Part shown: positions 48,201 to 57,198 of the stretch, one piece after another
How positions within the stretch are numbered: the stretch's first letter is position 1
Layout of the letters: each line of letters begins with the position of its first letter
Position numbers and translations under genes: made by a program
Notes under the pieces: model-generated
The model's database searches: none
Told to the model about the DNA's origin: nothing
Seen by the model: only the letters and a program-made list of their open reading frames with translations
Assembly: GCA_016715985.1 (NCBI GenBank)
Contig: JADJXD010000001.1
Location: 4,030,001-4,094,000 of the forward strand
Source of the DNA: Saprospiraceae bacterium
Lineage (GTDB): Bacteria; Bacteroidota; Bacteroidia; Chitinophagales; Saprospiraceae
Length of the DNA stretch: 64,000 nt
Direction: 5' to 3'

Positions 48201-48263
48201 CAACTTTTATCTGATCGGTAATGTTAAGAATAATTATTATTAAAATCAAAATAAACTAATACA

Positions 48264-48578
48264 ATGGCATTTGAATTTACAGACAGCAATTTTGAAGAGA
48301 CCGCTCTGAGCGGAGGAGTAGCTGTGGTGGACTTTTGGGCAGAGTGGTGCGGACCATGTCGTCTGATCGGTCCTATAGTGGAGGATTTATCCAAACAATA
48401 TGATGGTAAGGCTGTGATAGGCAAAGTGAATGTGGACAGCAATCCGGAAATATCTTTAAAGTATGGTATCAGAAGTATTCCTACGATTTTGATTATCAAG
48501 GATGGTCAGGTGGTAGATAAGCAAGTGGGAGTAACCACCAAAGCAGCTCTTGAGACCAAAATTCTTGCCCAACTTTAA
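48264..48578 (+). CDS. trxA: Thioredoxin
   Basis: The 104-residue protein has the redox centre WAEWCGPCRLIGP near residue 27, the buried Asp in VVDFW and the cis-Pro in IRSIPTILI near residue 73. It has no signal peptide, so it is the cytoplasmic reductant of ribonucleotide reductase and peroxiredoxins. It is followed by a strong terminator. Confidence 0.96.
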   Translation: MAFEFTDSNFEETALSGGVAVVDFWAEWCGPCRLIGPIVEDLSKQYDGKAVIGKVNVDSNPEISLKYGIRSIPTILIIKDGQVVDKQVGVTTKAALETKILAQL

Positions 48579-48600
48579 GAAATTGCATTAAAAGTAACTT

Positions 48601-48640
48601 AAAACTCTTGTTCATTCGTTTTGGACAGGAGTTTTTTTTT
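48601..48640 (+). terminator. Intrinsic terminator after trxA
   Basis: AAAACTCTTGTTC (48601-48613) pairs with GGACAGGAGTTTT (48623-48635), with two G-T wobbles, followed by a T-run to 48640. The T-run merges into TATGTTTG (48640-48647), a -7 match for the next gene. Confidence 0.8.
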
Positions 48641-48664
48641 ATGTTTGAACTTTAAAATTTATAA

Positions 48665-49585
48665 ATGACATTTTTCGAAAATTTTGATCTCAAACAAATT
48701 GAAAACATTGAGCTGCTGGCAAAGCAGGTAGTAGAAGGTTTTATCATTGGTTTGCATAAAAGTCCCTTTCACGGTTTCTCTGTCGAATTTGCCGAACACC
48801 GACTCTATAATCCCGGTGAAGCAACCCGTGATATCGACTGGAAAGTATTTGCCAGATCTGAAAAAATGTTTACCAAAAAGTTTGAAGAAGAGACAAATCT
48901 GCGTTGTCATATCATTATTGACAGTTCTTCATCTATGTATTTTCCGCAACAGAATGAAGAAAAAAAACTGAACAAACTTCAGTTTTCAGCTTTAGCCGCA
49001 GCGTCATTAATGAACTTGCTGAAAAAACAAAGAGATGCATTTGGTCTGAGTATTTTTGACAGTGAGGTAAGGATACATACAAAAGCAAGGTCTGCCACAT
49101 CACATTACAGATTGCTTCTCACTTATCTGGATACACTAATTAAAGATAAAACTCCACAAAAAACAAGTGCGACTGCCAAAGCCTTGCATCAGTTGGCGGA
49201 CAGCATTCACAGACGATCCCTGATAATTATATTCAGCGACATGTTTGAAAATAATGAAGACAAAGAAAACCTGTTTGCAGCTTTACAACATTTGAAATAT
49301 GCCAAACACGAAGTCATACTTTTTCATGTGACTGACAAGAAACACGAACTTGAGTTTGAATATGAAAACAGACCATACCTTTTTATTGATGTGGAAACAG
49401 GTGAAGAAGTCAAGCTGCAGTCGAATCAGGTTAAAGAAATGTATGTTGAAAAAGTAAAAGCTTACAAAGATGAATTGCACATGAAATGCCTTCAATACAA
49501 AATTGATTTTATTGAAGCAGACATTAACGAAGGATTTAATCCGATTTTACAATCCTATTTGGTGAAACGTTCCAGATTAAAATAA
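48665..49585 (+). CDS. DUF58 domain (VWA-like) protein
   Basis: The 306-residue protein has the DUF58 signature VEFAEHRLYNPGEATRDIDWKVFARSEKMFTKKFEEE near residue 45. A VWA-like fold follows, with the metal motif DSSSSM near residue 90. It is usually co-encoded with MoxR ATPase, which is missing here. A -7 TATGTTTG at 48640 gives a promoter of its own; a 21-base gap to the PPK2 gene suggests a common transcript. Confidence 0.9.
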   Translation: MTFFENFDLKQIENIELLAKQVVEGFIIGLHKSPFHGFSVEFAEHRLYNPGEATRDIDWKVFARSEKMFTKKFEEETNLRCHIIIDSSSSMYFPQQNEEKKLNKLQFSALAAASLMNLLKKQRDAFGLSIFDSEVRIHTKARSATSHYRLLLTYLDTLIKDKTPQKTSATAKALHQLADSIHRRSLIIIFSDMFENNEDKENLFAALQHLKYAKHEVILFHVTDKKHELEFEYENRPYLFIDVETGEEVKLQSNQVKEMYVEKVKAYKDELHMKCLQYKIDFIEADINEGFNPILQSYLVKRSRLK

Positions 49586-49606
49586 AAAATTTTAAAACAA
49601 CAAAAC

Positions 49607-50353
49607 ATGATAAAACTTTCAAAAATATCAACCGAAGCTCCCAAAGATGTGAACAAAAAGAGAGCCGAAGCCAAAACAACGGACCTTGCCAGTAAGATAG
49701 GCGACCTTCAGCATCGGATTTATGCTGAAGGTAAACATAGTGTACTGATTATTCTGCAGGGAATGGATGCCAGCGGTAAAGACGGAATTGTAAAAACGGT
49801 ATTTGCAAATTGTAATCCTTCCGGAATTGATGCATACGCTTTCAAAAAGCCTTCTACCGAGGAATTTGCACATGATTTTCTGTGGAGATGTCATAAATTG
49901 GCACCACGAAAAGGTTATACAATGATCTTCAACCGATCTCATTATGAAGACATTGTTATCCAAAGAGTCCATAAATGGATTGACGAAGAGAGAGTCCAAA
50001 AAAGAATGGCAGCAATTAACGCATTTGAAGATTTGATACGATTTGATAATAATACAACGGTCCTGAAATTTTATCTTCATATCTCTGAAGAAAGGCAAAA
50101 GGAAAAATTGCAGGAAAGAATTGATGATCCATTGAAGCAATGGAAGCATAACCCCGGTGACTGGGAAGAACGCAAACATTGGGATGAATATATGCGATGT
50201 TATGAATATGCGATCAATGAGAGCACAACTCCATGGCACATCGTACCTTGTGACAAGCGGTGGTATCGCAATTATGTAGTCGCACAGGCAGTTTGCGACG
50301 CGTTGGAAAAATTAAATCCGCAGTTGCCACATTTAATTCCTGTTTCTGAATGA
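49607..50353 (+). CDS. ppk2: Polyphosphate kinase 2 family protein
   Basis: The 248-residue enzyme shows Walker A QGMDASGKDGIVK near residue 48, the lid residues FKKPSTEEFAHDFLWRCHK, and Walker B/catalytic FNRSHYEDIVIQRVHKW. PPK2 enzymes transfer phosphate between polyphosphate and nucleotides; class I-type size is a bit larger, so this is probably a class III-like member. The stop overlaps the S4 gene start by four bases (ATGA). Confidence 0.92.
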   Translation: MIKLSKISTEAPKDVNKKRAEAKTTDLASKIGDLQHRIYAEGKHSVLIILQGMDASGKDGIVKTVFANCNPSGIDAYAFKKPSTEEFAHDFLWRCHKLAPRKGYTMIFNRSHYEDIVIQRVHKWIDEERVQKRMAAINAFEDLIRFDNNTTVLKFYLHISEERQKEKLQERIDDPLKQWKHNPGDWEERKHWDEYMRCYEYAINESTTPWHIVPCDKRWYRNYVVAQAVCDALEKLNPQLPHLIPVSE

Positions 50354-50766
50354 ACACTTTAAATAAAGTCCGAATAGATAAGTGGCTTTGGAGTGTACGA
50401 TTATTCAAATCCCGTTCTATGGCAACGGATGCCTGTAAAGCCGGAAAGGTCAAAGTAAAAGAACAAAATGCAAAACCATCCTTATTGTTGGTTCGTGGTG
50501 ATATCCTGGAGGTAAAAAAAAACGGTTTTAACCTTAGTTTCAGAGTAATTGATTTGTTGGAAAAAAGGGTGTCGGCAACATTGGCAGCACCTTGTTTTGA
50601 AGATATCACCCCACAGGAAGAATTGAATAAATACAAAGACTGGTACGTCGGCAAATCAGGCATCGAGTACAGAGAGAGAGGAGAAGGACGGCCAACCAAA
50701 AAAGAAAGAAGAGAGATAGATGATTTTAAAATGATGTATCTGGATGATGAATTTGATGAAAGTTGA
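50350..50766 (+). CDS. S4-domain RNA-binding protein, Hsp15/HslR-like
   Basis: The 138-residue product starts with an S4 domain (VRIDKWLWSVRLFKSRSMATDACKAGKVKV). It has a beta hairpin and ends with a basic, then acidic tail. HslR-type proteins recycle stalled 50S subunits carrying peptidyl-tRNA. It overlaps PPK2 by 4 bases and the next gene starts 8 bases after its stop, in the same direction. Confidence 0.88.
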   Translation: MNTLNKVRIDKWLWSVRLFKSRSMATDACKAGKVKVKEQNAKPSLLLVRGDILEVKKNGFNLSFRVIDLLEKRVSATLAAPCFEDITPQEELNKYKDWYVGKSGIEYRERGEGRPTKKERREIDDFKMMYLDDEFDES

Positions 50767-50774
50767 CAAATGGT

Positions 50775-52283
50775 ATGAAAATTTATAACAGAACACAACT
50801 TCAGGAGTGGGACGCATACACCATTCAGCATGAACCTGTTAAATCCATTGATTTGATGGAACGGGCATCTCTGGCATTCTCAGATTGGTTTTGCACATTG
50901 ATTCCGAATCGTACTACGAAAGTATGCATCTTCTGTGGATCCGGCAATAACGGAGGAGACGGACTAGCTATCTCCAGAATTCTGAGAGACAGATTTTATG
51001 ATGTCAGTGTTTTTATCTGTCATATTTCTCAACAAAAAAGTCCTGATTTTCTGATTAATTACAATCGTTTGGTCAAGAGAGGTGATGTAAAGATTTCTGA
51101 TATTTATTCAAATGATTTTTTACCGGACATCAATGCTTCGCAAGTAATCATTGATGCTGTTTTTGGTACCGGGATCTCAAGACCAATGGATGGGTATTGG
51201 GCTGATTTGATCTCACATTTAAATAGATTTTCAGAAATCACTCGTGTAGCTGTTGACATTCCTTCCGGAATGCCAGTAGATGGTATTCCGGAAGGTGCAT
51301 GTTTTGAGGCTGACTTTACCTGTAGTTTTGAAGTTCCTAAACTGTCATTCTTTTTTGTCGAAAATAAAATTTATTGTGGTGATTGGTATGTTGTGAAAAT
51401 CGGATTATCTAATACGTACGCAGAGAAAATAGAGTCAGATACGTTTTTTATCGAAAAGCAATTTATTTCTTCAAAAATTAGAAAAAGGTCCAAATTTGAA
51501 CATAAAGGACATTTTGGACATAGTTTGATCATTGCGGGTTCAAAGGGGAAAGGAGGTGCTGCCGTACTTGCTTCCAAAGCATGTATCAGAAGTGGTGCAG
51601 GATTGGTGACAGCCATGGTTCCCGAATGTTTAAATGACATTTTGCAGGTATCTATTCCGGAAGTAATGACCATCACCGCCGGTAAAAATGAATTGGTCAA
51701 TATGTATCATAAAGCTCTGCAATATGATGCTGTAGGTGTCGGGCCGGGAATAGGTACTTCAGCGGAGGTAAGTCATACCCTCAGAGCTTTTCTTCAGAAT
51801 TGTCAGAAACCGTTGGTGCTTGATGCTGATGCTCTTAATATTTTGTCAGCAGAAAAAAAACTTAAAGCATTCATTCCTCAGAACTGTATTATAACTCCAC
51901 ACCCCAAAGAATTTGAAAGACTTTTTGGCAAGACAAAAAACAGCATCGAGCGGATAGCATTACAACAAAAAATGTCTCAGGAGTTGGGTATCATCATCGT
52001 GCTGAAAGGAGCATACACTTGTATATCTACACCTGAAGGAATTAGCTATTTTAACTCTACCGGAAATCCAGGAATGGCTACCGCCGGTTCTGGTGATGTT
52101 TTGACAGGCATCATTACTTCTCTGTTGGGGCAGGGATATTCTTCTGTAGATGCATCAGTAATAGCTGTTTATCTTCATGGTTTGGCAGGAGATTTGGTAA
52201 TGAACGATAGGGGGCAGGAAAGCCTTATTGCTTCGGATATTATTTTAAAGTTAGGGGAAGCTTTCAAATCTTTAACTTTATGA
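50775..52283 (+). CDS. nnrD: Bifunctional NAD(P)HX epimerase/dehydratase
   Basis: From ATG 50775 the protein has 502 residues. The N-terminal YjeF_N domain (residues 1-215) carries CGSGNNGGDGLAISR, and the C-terminal carbohydrate-kinase-like domain (from about 225) carries GVGPGIGTSAEV and the catalytic GNPGMATAGSGDVLTGII. The enzyme repairs hydrated NADH and NADPH. An upstream TTG at 50763 overlaps the S4 stop and would add four residues; ATG 50775 is preferred. It sits next to a NAD-consuming sirtuin. Confidence 0.93.
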   Translation: MKIYNRTQLQEWDAYTIQHEPVKSIDLMERASLAFSDWFCTLIPNRTTKVCIFCGSGNNGGDGLAISRILRDRFYDVSVFICHISQQKSPDFLINYNRLVKRGDVKISDIYSNDFLPDINASQVIIDAVFGTGISRPMDGYWADLISHLNRFSEITRVAVDIPSGMPVDGIPEGACFEADFTCSFEVPKLSFFFVENKIYCGDWYVVKIGLSNTYAEKIESDTFFIEKQFISSKIRKRSKFEHKGHFGHSLIIAGSKGKGGAAVLASKACIRSGAGLVTAMVPECLNDILQVSIPEVMTITAGKNELVNMYHKALQYDAVGVGPGIGTSAEVSHTLRAFLQNCQKPLVLDADALNILSAEKKLKAFIPQNCIITPHPKEFERLFGKTKNSIERIALQQKMSQELGIIIVLKGAYTCISTPEGISYFNSTGNPGMATAGSGDVLTGIITSLLGQGYSSVDASVIAVYLHGLAGDLVMNDRGQESLIASDIILKLGEAFKSLTL

Positions 52284-52332
52284 TTTTTCATGATTTTTAT
52301 TTATTTTTGCATGTATAAAAAACAAACAAAAC

Positions 52333-53034
52333 ATGAAAAAAATCATCGTACTAACAGGTGCCGGTATCAGCGCTGAAAGCGGTATCAGCACTTTTAGAGA
52401 TGCTGATGGATTGTGGGAAGGTCACGATGTAATGTCTGTAGCATCTCCTGAAGGATGGCAGAAAGATCCGGTTTTGGTTTTAAACTTTTACAATGAAAGA
52501 CGCCGCCAACTCAAAACAGTAAAGCCAAATGCTGCACACCACGCTATCAAGAAATTGGAGGAGAAGTATGAAGTTGTCGTCATTACGCAAAATGTGGATA
52601 ACCTCCACGAACAAGCGGGCAGCAGTCAAATCATTCACCTGCATGGCGAACTCAACAAAGTCAGAAGTACAGGGCCGGATGAAAGAGAATATTTCTGGAC
52701 TGAAGATCTGTCCTTGGGAGATTTATGTGACAGCGGCTATCAGCTGAGACCGCATATCGTTTGGTTTGGCGAGATGGTGCCCATGCTGGAGAAGGCGATG
52801 GTACAATGTATTCACGGAGATATTTTTATCATCATCGGCACATCCATGCAGGTATATCCAGCAGCCGGATTAATAGCTTATGCCGCTCCTGGCAGTCCGG
52901 TTTATTATATAGACCCCAAGCCCCATATCTCGCATGAATTAAAAGTGTCTCCCGGTTTGATGGTAATAGAGGAGAGAGCGACTACAGGAGTGGTAAGGTT
53001 AGTGGAAGAGTTGTTGGCAAGAGTAGAAGGATAG
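52333..53034 (+). CDS. cobB: NAD-dependent sirtuin-type deacylase without zinc ligands
   Basis: The 233-residue enzyme has VLTGAGISAESGISTFRDADGLW, TQNVDNLHEQAGS and the catalytic His in IHLHGEL. The class III-typical zinc Cys tetrad is absent: the segment RSTGPDEREYFWTEDLSLGDLCDSGYQ contains a single Cys. Zinc-less sirtuins of this type are known in Bacteroidota. TATTTTTG (52302-52309) before ATG 52333 is a -7 match. Activity may be deacylation, including succinyl or other acyl groups. Confidence 0.9.
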   Translation: MKKIIVLTGAGISAESGISTFRDADGLWEGHDVMSVASPEGWQKDPVLVLNFYNERRRQLKTVKPNAAHHAIKKLEEKYEVVVITQNVDNLHEQAGSSQIIHLHGELNKVRSTGPDEREYFWTEDLSLGDLCDSGYQLRPHIVWFGEMVPMLEKAMVQCIHGDIFIIIGTSMQVYPAAGLIAYAAPGSPVYYIDPKPHISHELKVSPGLMVIEERATTGVVRLVEELLARVEG

Positions 53035-53147
53035 GAAGATTTTTAATTCTATAGTTTTCTTTTTATTATTAAGGGCAGATATTACATTGCCAACTTTATT
53101 AAGATATCAAAATATTTCTTAATATTACGGCTTAATTTAATTAAGTT

Positions 53148-55550
53148 ATGAAACTCAACCTGAAGTCTGCTTTTCCATACCTTCTACCGGTATTGGTGAT
53201 CGTTGTTGTTAATATAATGTACTTTTTTCCGCAATTTGAAGGGAAAGTTATTCAACAAGGCGACATTGTCCAGTATGAAGGCATGGCCAATGAAGCTATC
53301 CAATATCAAAAAAAGTCCGGTGAACCAGCCCTTTGGACAAATAGTATGTTCGGAGGAATGCCGACTTTTCAGATTTCAGCCCCAAGCAGCAACAACTTTT
53401 TGTCTTACATAGAAAAAATCGGAAGTTTGGGAATAGACAGACCGGCCGGAAATTTTATTTTTGGAATGTTGGGTTTTTATTTGCTTCTACTGCTTCTTGG
53501 AGTGAACCCATGGCTGAGTCTGATCGGTTCTTTGATGTTTGGTTTCAGTACCAATAATCTCATTTTGTTTGAAGCAGGCCATACTTCCAAAGTCAGGGCA
53601 ATTATGACCGCAGCACCTATTATTGCGGGTGTGATTATGGTGTTTCGCGAAAGATATCTCACGGGTGGAGTGATATTTGGTGTGGCATTGGGAATTAATA
53701 TAGGAGCCAATCACCCCCAAATGACTTATTATCTCGCCATGTGTCTGTCCTTTTTAGTATTAGCTTATCTGGTTACAGCTATCAGAGAGAAAAAATTAGG
53801 TTCATTTGGTATAGCAATCGCTACTTTGGTCATATTTTCTTTGCCGGCATTAGGCTCTTCTGCTTCCCGATTGTGGACGACGCTTGAGTATTCCAAAGAC
53901 ACCATGCGGGGCAAACCTATATTAGAAAAAAGGGGAGACGCACCTTCTTCATCGAGTGAAGTAGATGGATTGGATTGGGAATATGCCATGTCCTGGAGTA
54001 ATGGCTCAAAAGATTTGTTGTCCTCCTTCATACCTAAAGCAGTCGGTGGCGGTTCCGGCGAATGGCTTAGTAAAGATAGTCATCTTGTGAAAAAACTGAA
54101 TTTAAGAAAAGAAATCCAGGCTCCGACTTATTGGGGAGATTTACCTTTTACGAGTGGTCCGATTTACTTCGGGGCGGTGGTATTTTTTCTGTTTGTTTTT
54201 GGTCTTTTTGCAGTGAAAGGTGAATTGAAGTGGTGGCTTATGGCTGCTGTGCTTTTGACATTTATGATTTCATTGGGCAAAAATATGGCTGGTTTTAATA
54301 AGTTTCTTTTTGACAATCTTCCGTTATTTAATAATTTCAGGACGCCCAATTCTGTATTGAGCGTCACAGCAGTTCTGCTTCCGATACTGGGAATACTGGG
54401 TATATCTGAAGTAATAAAATCTAAAGATAAATCTGAATTTATTAAACCATTGTATTATTCCGCAGGAATTCTGGGAGGTATATGTCTCGTTTTTGCCCTG
54501 TTCGGTGGTTCGTTTTTTAATTTTTCTGCAGCGGGAGATGAACAGTACGCACAGATTATAGATGCATTACTTGAACAACGGGAGAGCATGTTGAAATCTT
54601 CTGCCTGGAGGAGCTTGTTTCTGATCCTGATAGTTGCAGGTGCTATGTGGGCTTATTTTAAAGGCAAAATGACATCTTCTATTATGATAGCAATCATAGG
54701 TGTTGCAGGTGTTATGGATTTATTTGTGGTTGGAAAAGATTATCTGAGTGCAAAGGATTTTGTATCTGACAGATCTTACAAACAGAATTTTGTTCCCCGA
54801 CCTGTGGACAATCAGATATTGCAGGACAATGACCCTAATTTCAGGGTTTACGACGCGACCATTAATACATTTAATTCTGCCAGCACTTCCTATTTTCACA
54901 AGACAATAGGTGGATATAATGCTGCAAAACTTATAAGGTTTCAGGACATCATTGAAAGACATATCAGCAAGAACAATCAATCTGTATTGAATATGCTGAA
55001 CACCAAATATTTTATTATTCCCGGTCAGGATGAATCACCTACTGTGCAACGCAATCCTGCCGCTCTGGGAAATGCATGGTTTATCAACAGAATCATAAAA
55101 GTGCAGGATGCCAATGCAGAAATAGATTCTTTAACGGATTTTGATCCGGCAGGCGAAGTTGTCATTCATCAGGAATTTAATGACTACATCGGAAATATTC
55201 AGCCATCCAAAAGCGGAACGATAGATCTGACATTTTATTCACCCAATAAGTTGCAATATAAATCAGTCAGTGAAAGTGAGCAGTTTGCCGTATTTTCAGA
55301 AATTTGGTATGGTCCGGACAAAGGTTGGATTGCATATATAGATGGTAAAGAAGCAGAGTTTATCAGAGTAAACTATCTTCTGAGAGGAATGAAAATTCCT
55401 TCCGGAGAACATAAAATTGAGTTTGAATTTAAACCCCGATCTTATTTTATGGGAGAAAAGATAAGCCTTGTTTCATCTGTTATATTATTATTGCTGCTGG
55501 CATTTATCATTTACAAAGAAGTAAAAAACTTATCGGCAACAAAAGCCTGA
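53148..55550 (+). CDS. YfhO-like polytopic membrane protein
   Basis: The 800-residue product has about twelve hydrophobic helices in residues 8-560 and in the last 25, and motifs GDIVQYEGMANEA and LWTNSMFGGMPTFQIS that mark the Bacteroidota YfhO family. YfhO proteins are linked to glycosylation of lipoteichoic acid or lipid-linked sugars in Firmicutes; the role here is unknown. A glycosyltransferase gene follows after one base, supporting an envelope-sugar role. Confidence 0.85.
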   Translation: MKLNLKSAFPYLLPVLVIVVVNIMYFFPQFEGKVIQQGDIVQYEGMANEAIQYQKKSGEPALWTNSMFGGMPTFQISAPSSNNFLSYIEKIGSLGIDRPAGNFIFGMLGFYLLLLLLGVNPWLSLIGSLMFGFSTNNLILFEAGHTSKVRAIMTAAPIIAGVIMVFRERYLTGGVIFGVALGINIGANHPQMTYYLAMCLSFLVLAYLVTAIREKKLGSFGIAIATLVIFSLPALGSSASRLWTTLEYSKDTMRGKPILEKRGDAPSSSSEVDGLDWEYAMSWSNGSKDLLSSFIPKAVGGGSGEWLSKDSHLVKKLNLRKEIQAPTYWGDLPFTSGPIYFGAVVFFLFVFGLFAVKGELKWWLMAAVLLTFMISLGKNMAGFNKFLFDNLPLFNNFRTPNSVLSVTAVLLPILGILGISEVIKSKDKSEFIKPLYYSAGILGGICLVFALFGGSFFNFSAAGDEQYAQIIDALLEQRESMLKSSAWRSLFLILIVAGAMWAYFKGKMTSSIMIAIIGVAGVMDLFVVGKDYLSAKDFVSDRSYKQNFVPRPVDNQILQDNDPNFRVYDATINTFNSASTSYFHKTIGGYNAAKLIRFQDIIERHISKNNQSVLNMLNTKYFIIPGQDESPTVQRNPAALGNAWFINRIIKVQDANAEIDSLTDFDPAGEVVIHQEFNDYIGNIQPSKSGTIDLTFYSPNKLQYKSVSESEQFAVFSEIWYGPDKGWIAYIDGKEAEFIRVNYLLRGMKIPSGEHKIEFEFKPRSYFMGEKISLVSSVILLLLLAFIIYKEVKNLSATKA

Positions 55551-55551
55551 T

Positions 55552-56859
55552 ATGATACGCAAAAAAGTACTGATCATCACTTATTACTGGCCACCGGCAG
55601 GAGGTGGTGGTGTACAGCGATGGTTAAAATTCGTAAAATATCTGAGAGAATTTGGATGGGAACCGATCGTTTATACTGCCGAAAATCCGGATTACCCCAT
55701 TGTAGATACATCTTTTTTAAATGAAATTCAGGAAGATATTCAGGTTTTAAAACATCCTATCTGGGAACCTTACGGATTTTTCAGGAAGCTGACCGGCAAA
55801 AAATCAAAAGAGAAAATGGATCCCGGTTATCTCTCTCAAGGCAAAAATTTTGGATGGAAGGAAAAAGTTGCTGTGTGGATACGGGGCAATTATTTTATTC
55901 CGGATGCCAGATGTTTTTGGATAAAGCCTTCTATTAAATATTTACAAAACTTTCTGAATGACAACAAGGTGGATGCCATCGTTAGTACCGGTCCGCCGCA
56001 TTCCTGTCACCTTATCGGACTCGGTCTAAAGAAAAAAACCGGCATTCCATGGATTGCTGACTTCAGAGACCAATGGACACAGATTGATTATTTTAAAGAT
56101 TTGCGATTGACATCCGCTTCAGAAAACAGACATAAACAGTTGGAAAAGGAAGTATTGGACACTTGCGATAGGGTAGTGACCGTAGGTAAAAATCTGGCTG
56201 AAGGCTTACTATTGATTACTCAAAATGAGATCCATGTCATCACAAATGGATATGATGAGACTGACAGATCAATTGATAAAACCAAACCAACGGATGACTT
56301 CTCCATCGTATACATTGGCACTATAAATGATGCCCAGAATCCATTGGTTTTATGGAAAGCCATCAAAAGATTAAAGGATGAAGGACATGAATTAATGAAT
56401 GATTTAAAAATAAAAATAGTTGGTAAAGCTGAAGACGGGGTTTTTACAAGTATAAAGTCTCTGGGGATTGGGAATGTGATAGAATATGTGGGCTATGTGC
56501 CACATCATGAAGCGATTTTGCATCAGCAGCAAGCACAAATATTATTATTACTGATCAATAATACTTCGAATAATAAGGTCATTGTGACCGGCAAGTTATT
56601 TGAATATCTGGCTTCAGGCAGACCTGTTTTTTGTATCGGCCCGAAAGATGGAGACGCAGCAGTCATCCTGGAAGAAACCAATGCAGGCCGGACTTTTGAA
56701 TACAACGATATCGACGGCATTTGTAACCAACTGAAGGCATGGTATACACTTTACAAAACAAATAATCTGACTTCTGTTTCAAAAAATATTGAAAAATACG
56801 AGCGAAAAAATCTGACAAAAAGAATGGCCGCTTTGCTTGATGAAATAACCAATTTGTAA
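55552..56859 (+). CDS. Glycosyltransferase, group 1 (GT4-like)
   Basis: The 435-residue protein has the N-terminal GT-B motif ITYYWPPAGGGGVQRWLKFVKYLREFGWEP, a second Rossmann domain (FSIVYIGTINDAQNPL, LKIKIVGKAEDG) and KLFEYLASGRPVFCIGPKDGDA near residue 345, the usual E-x7-E donor site variant. It follows the YfhO-like gene by one base, so they likely work together. Donor and acceptor are unknown. Confidence 0.9.
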   Translation: MIRKKVLIITYYWPPAGGGGVQRWLKFVKYLREFGWEPIVYTAENPDYPIVDTSFLNEIQEDIQVLKHPIWEPYGFFRKLTGKKSKEKMDPGYLSQGKNFGWKEKVAVWIRGNYFIPDARCFWIKPSIKYLQNFLNDNKVDAIVSTGPPHSCHLIGLGLKKKTGIPWIADFRDQWTQIDYFKDLRLTSASENRHKQLEKEVLDTCDRVVTVGKNLAEGLLLITQNEIHVITNGYDETDRSIDKTKPTDDFSIVYIGTINDAQNPLVLWKAIKRLKDEGHELMNDLKIKIVGKAEDGVFTSIKSLGIGNVIEYVGYVPHHEAILHQQQAQILLLLINNTSNNKVIVTGKLFEYLASGRPVFCIGPKDGDAAVILEETNAGRTFEYNDIDGICNQLKAWYTLYKTNNLTSVSKNIEKYERKNLTKRMAALLDEITNL

Positions 56860-56898
56860 GCTGTGTGTAAAATTAATTAAATTCAGCGAGAAGTATTC

Positions 56899-57030
56899 AA
56901 TTGCCACTTGCTTTAGCCGGTGGTTTAATTATTTAACTATCTTTTGCTTTAGCCAAATATATATTGTTGTTTGGCTAAAGCCAATATTAGTTCCAACGTG
57001 CAGCCACAGGCTAAAGCCATGTGGTAATTG
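56899..57030. repeat. Nested CTTTAGCC palindromic repeat
   Basis: CTTTAGCC or its inverse GGCTAAAG occurs four times. Outer arms around 56899-56918 and 57009-57030 are inverted copies (CAATTGCCAC/GTGGTAATTG, 9 of 10). Inside, GCTTTAGCCAAA (56946-56957) and TTTGGCTAAAGC (56970-56981) form a perfect 12-bp stem. The unit of about 132 bases has the form of a BIME but is unlike the 23 kb repeats. Confidence 0.65.
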
Positions 57031-57126
57031 AAAAGTAAAAGCAAAAATTATTGCGGAAAAGCAAATTGTTATTCGAAAACAATTTATACAAAAAACCAAA
57101 ATCAGGAAGGCCCCCAAAATAATTAA

Positions 57127-57152
57127 GGGAATACCTTCTTTAAGGCATTCCC
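57127..57152. terminator. Hairpin, possible terminator of the TonB-receptor-like gene
   Basis: GGGAATACCTT pairs with AAGGCATTCCC (one mismatch) with a four-base loop. It lies 47 bases after the stop of the 57199-59607 gene in the minus direction. No long T-run follows, so function is uncertain. Confidence 0.5.
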
Positions 57153-57198
57153 CGAATTTACTAACAAAACACTTTTGATCTTTTGGCGTTAGCCATTT

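Noticed and set aside
49628..50239. 203-codon minus-strand frame
   Set aside because: Antisense to PPK2, which has all catalytic motifs.
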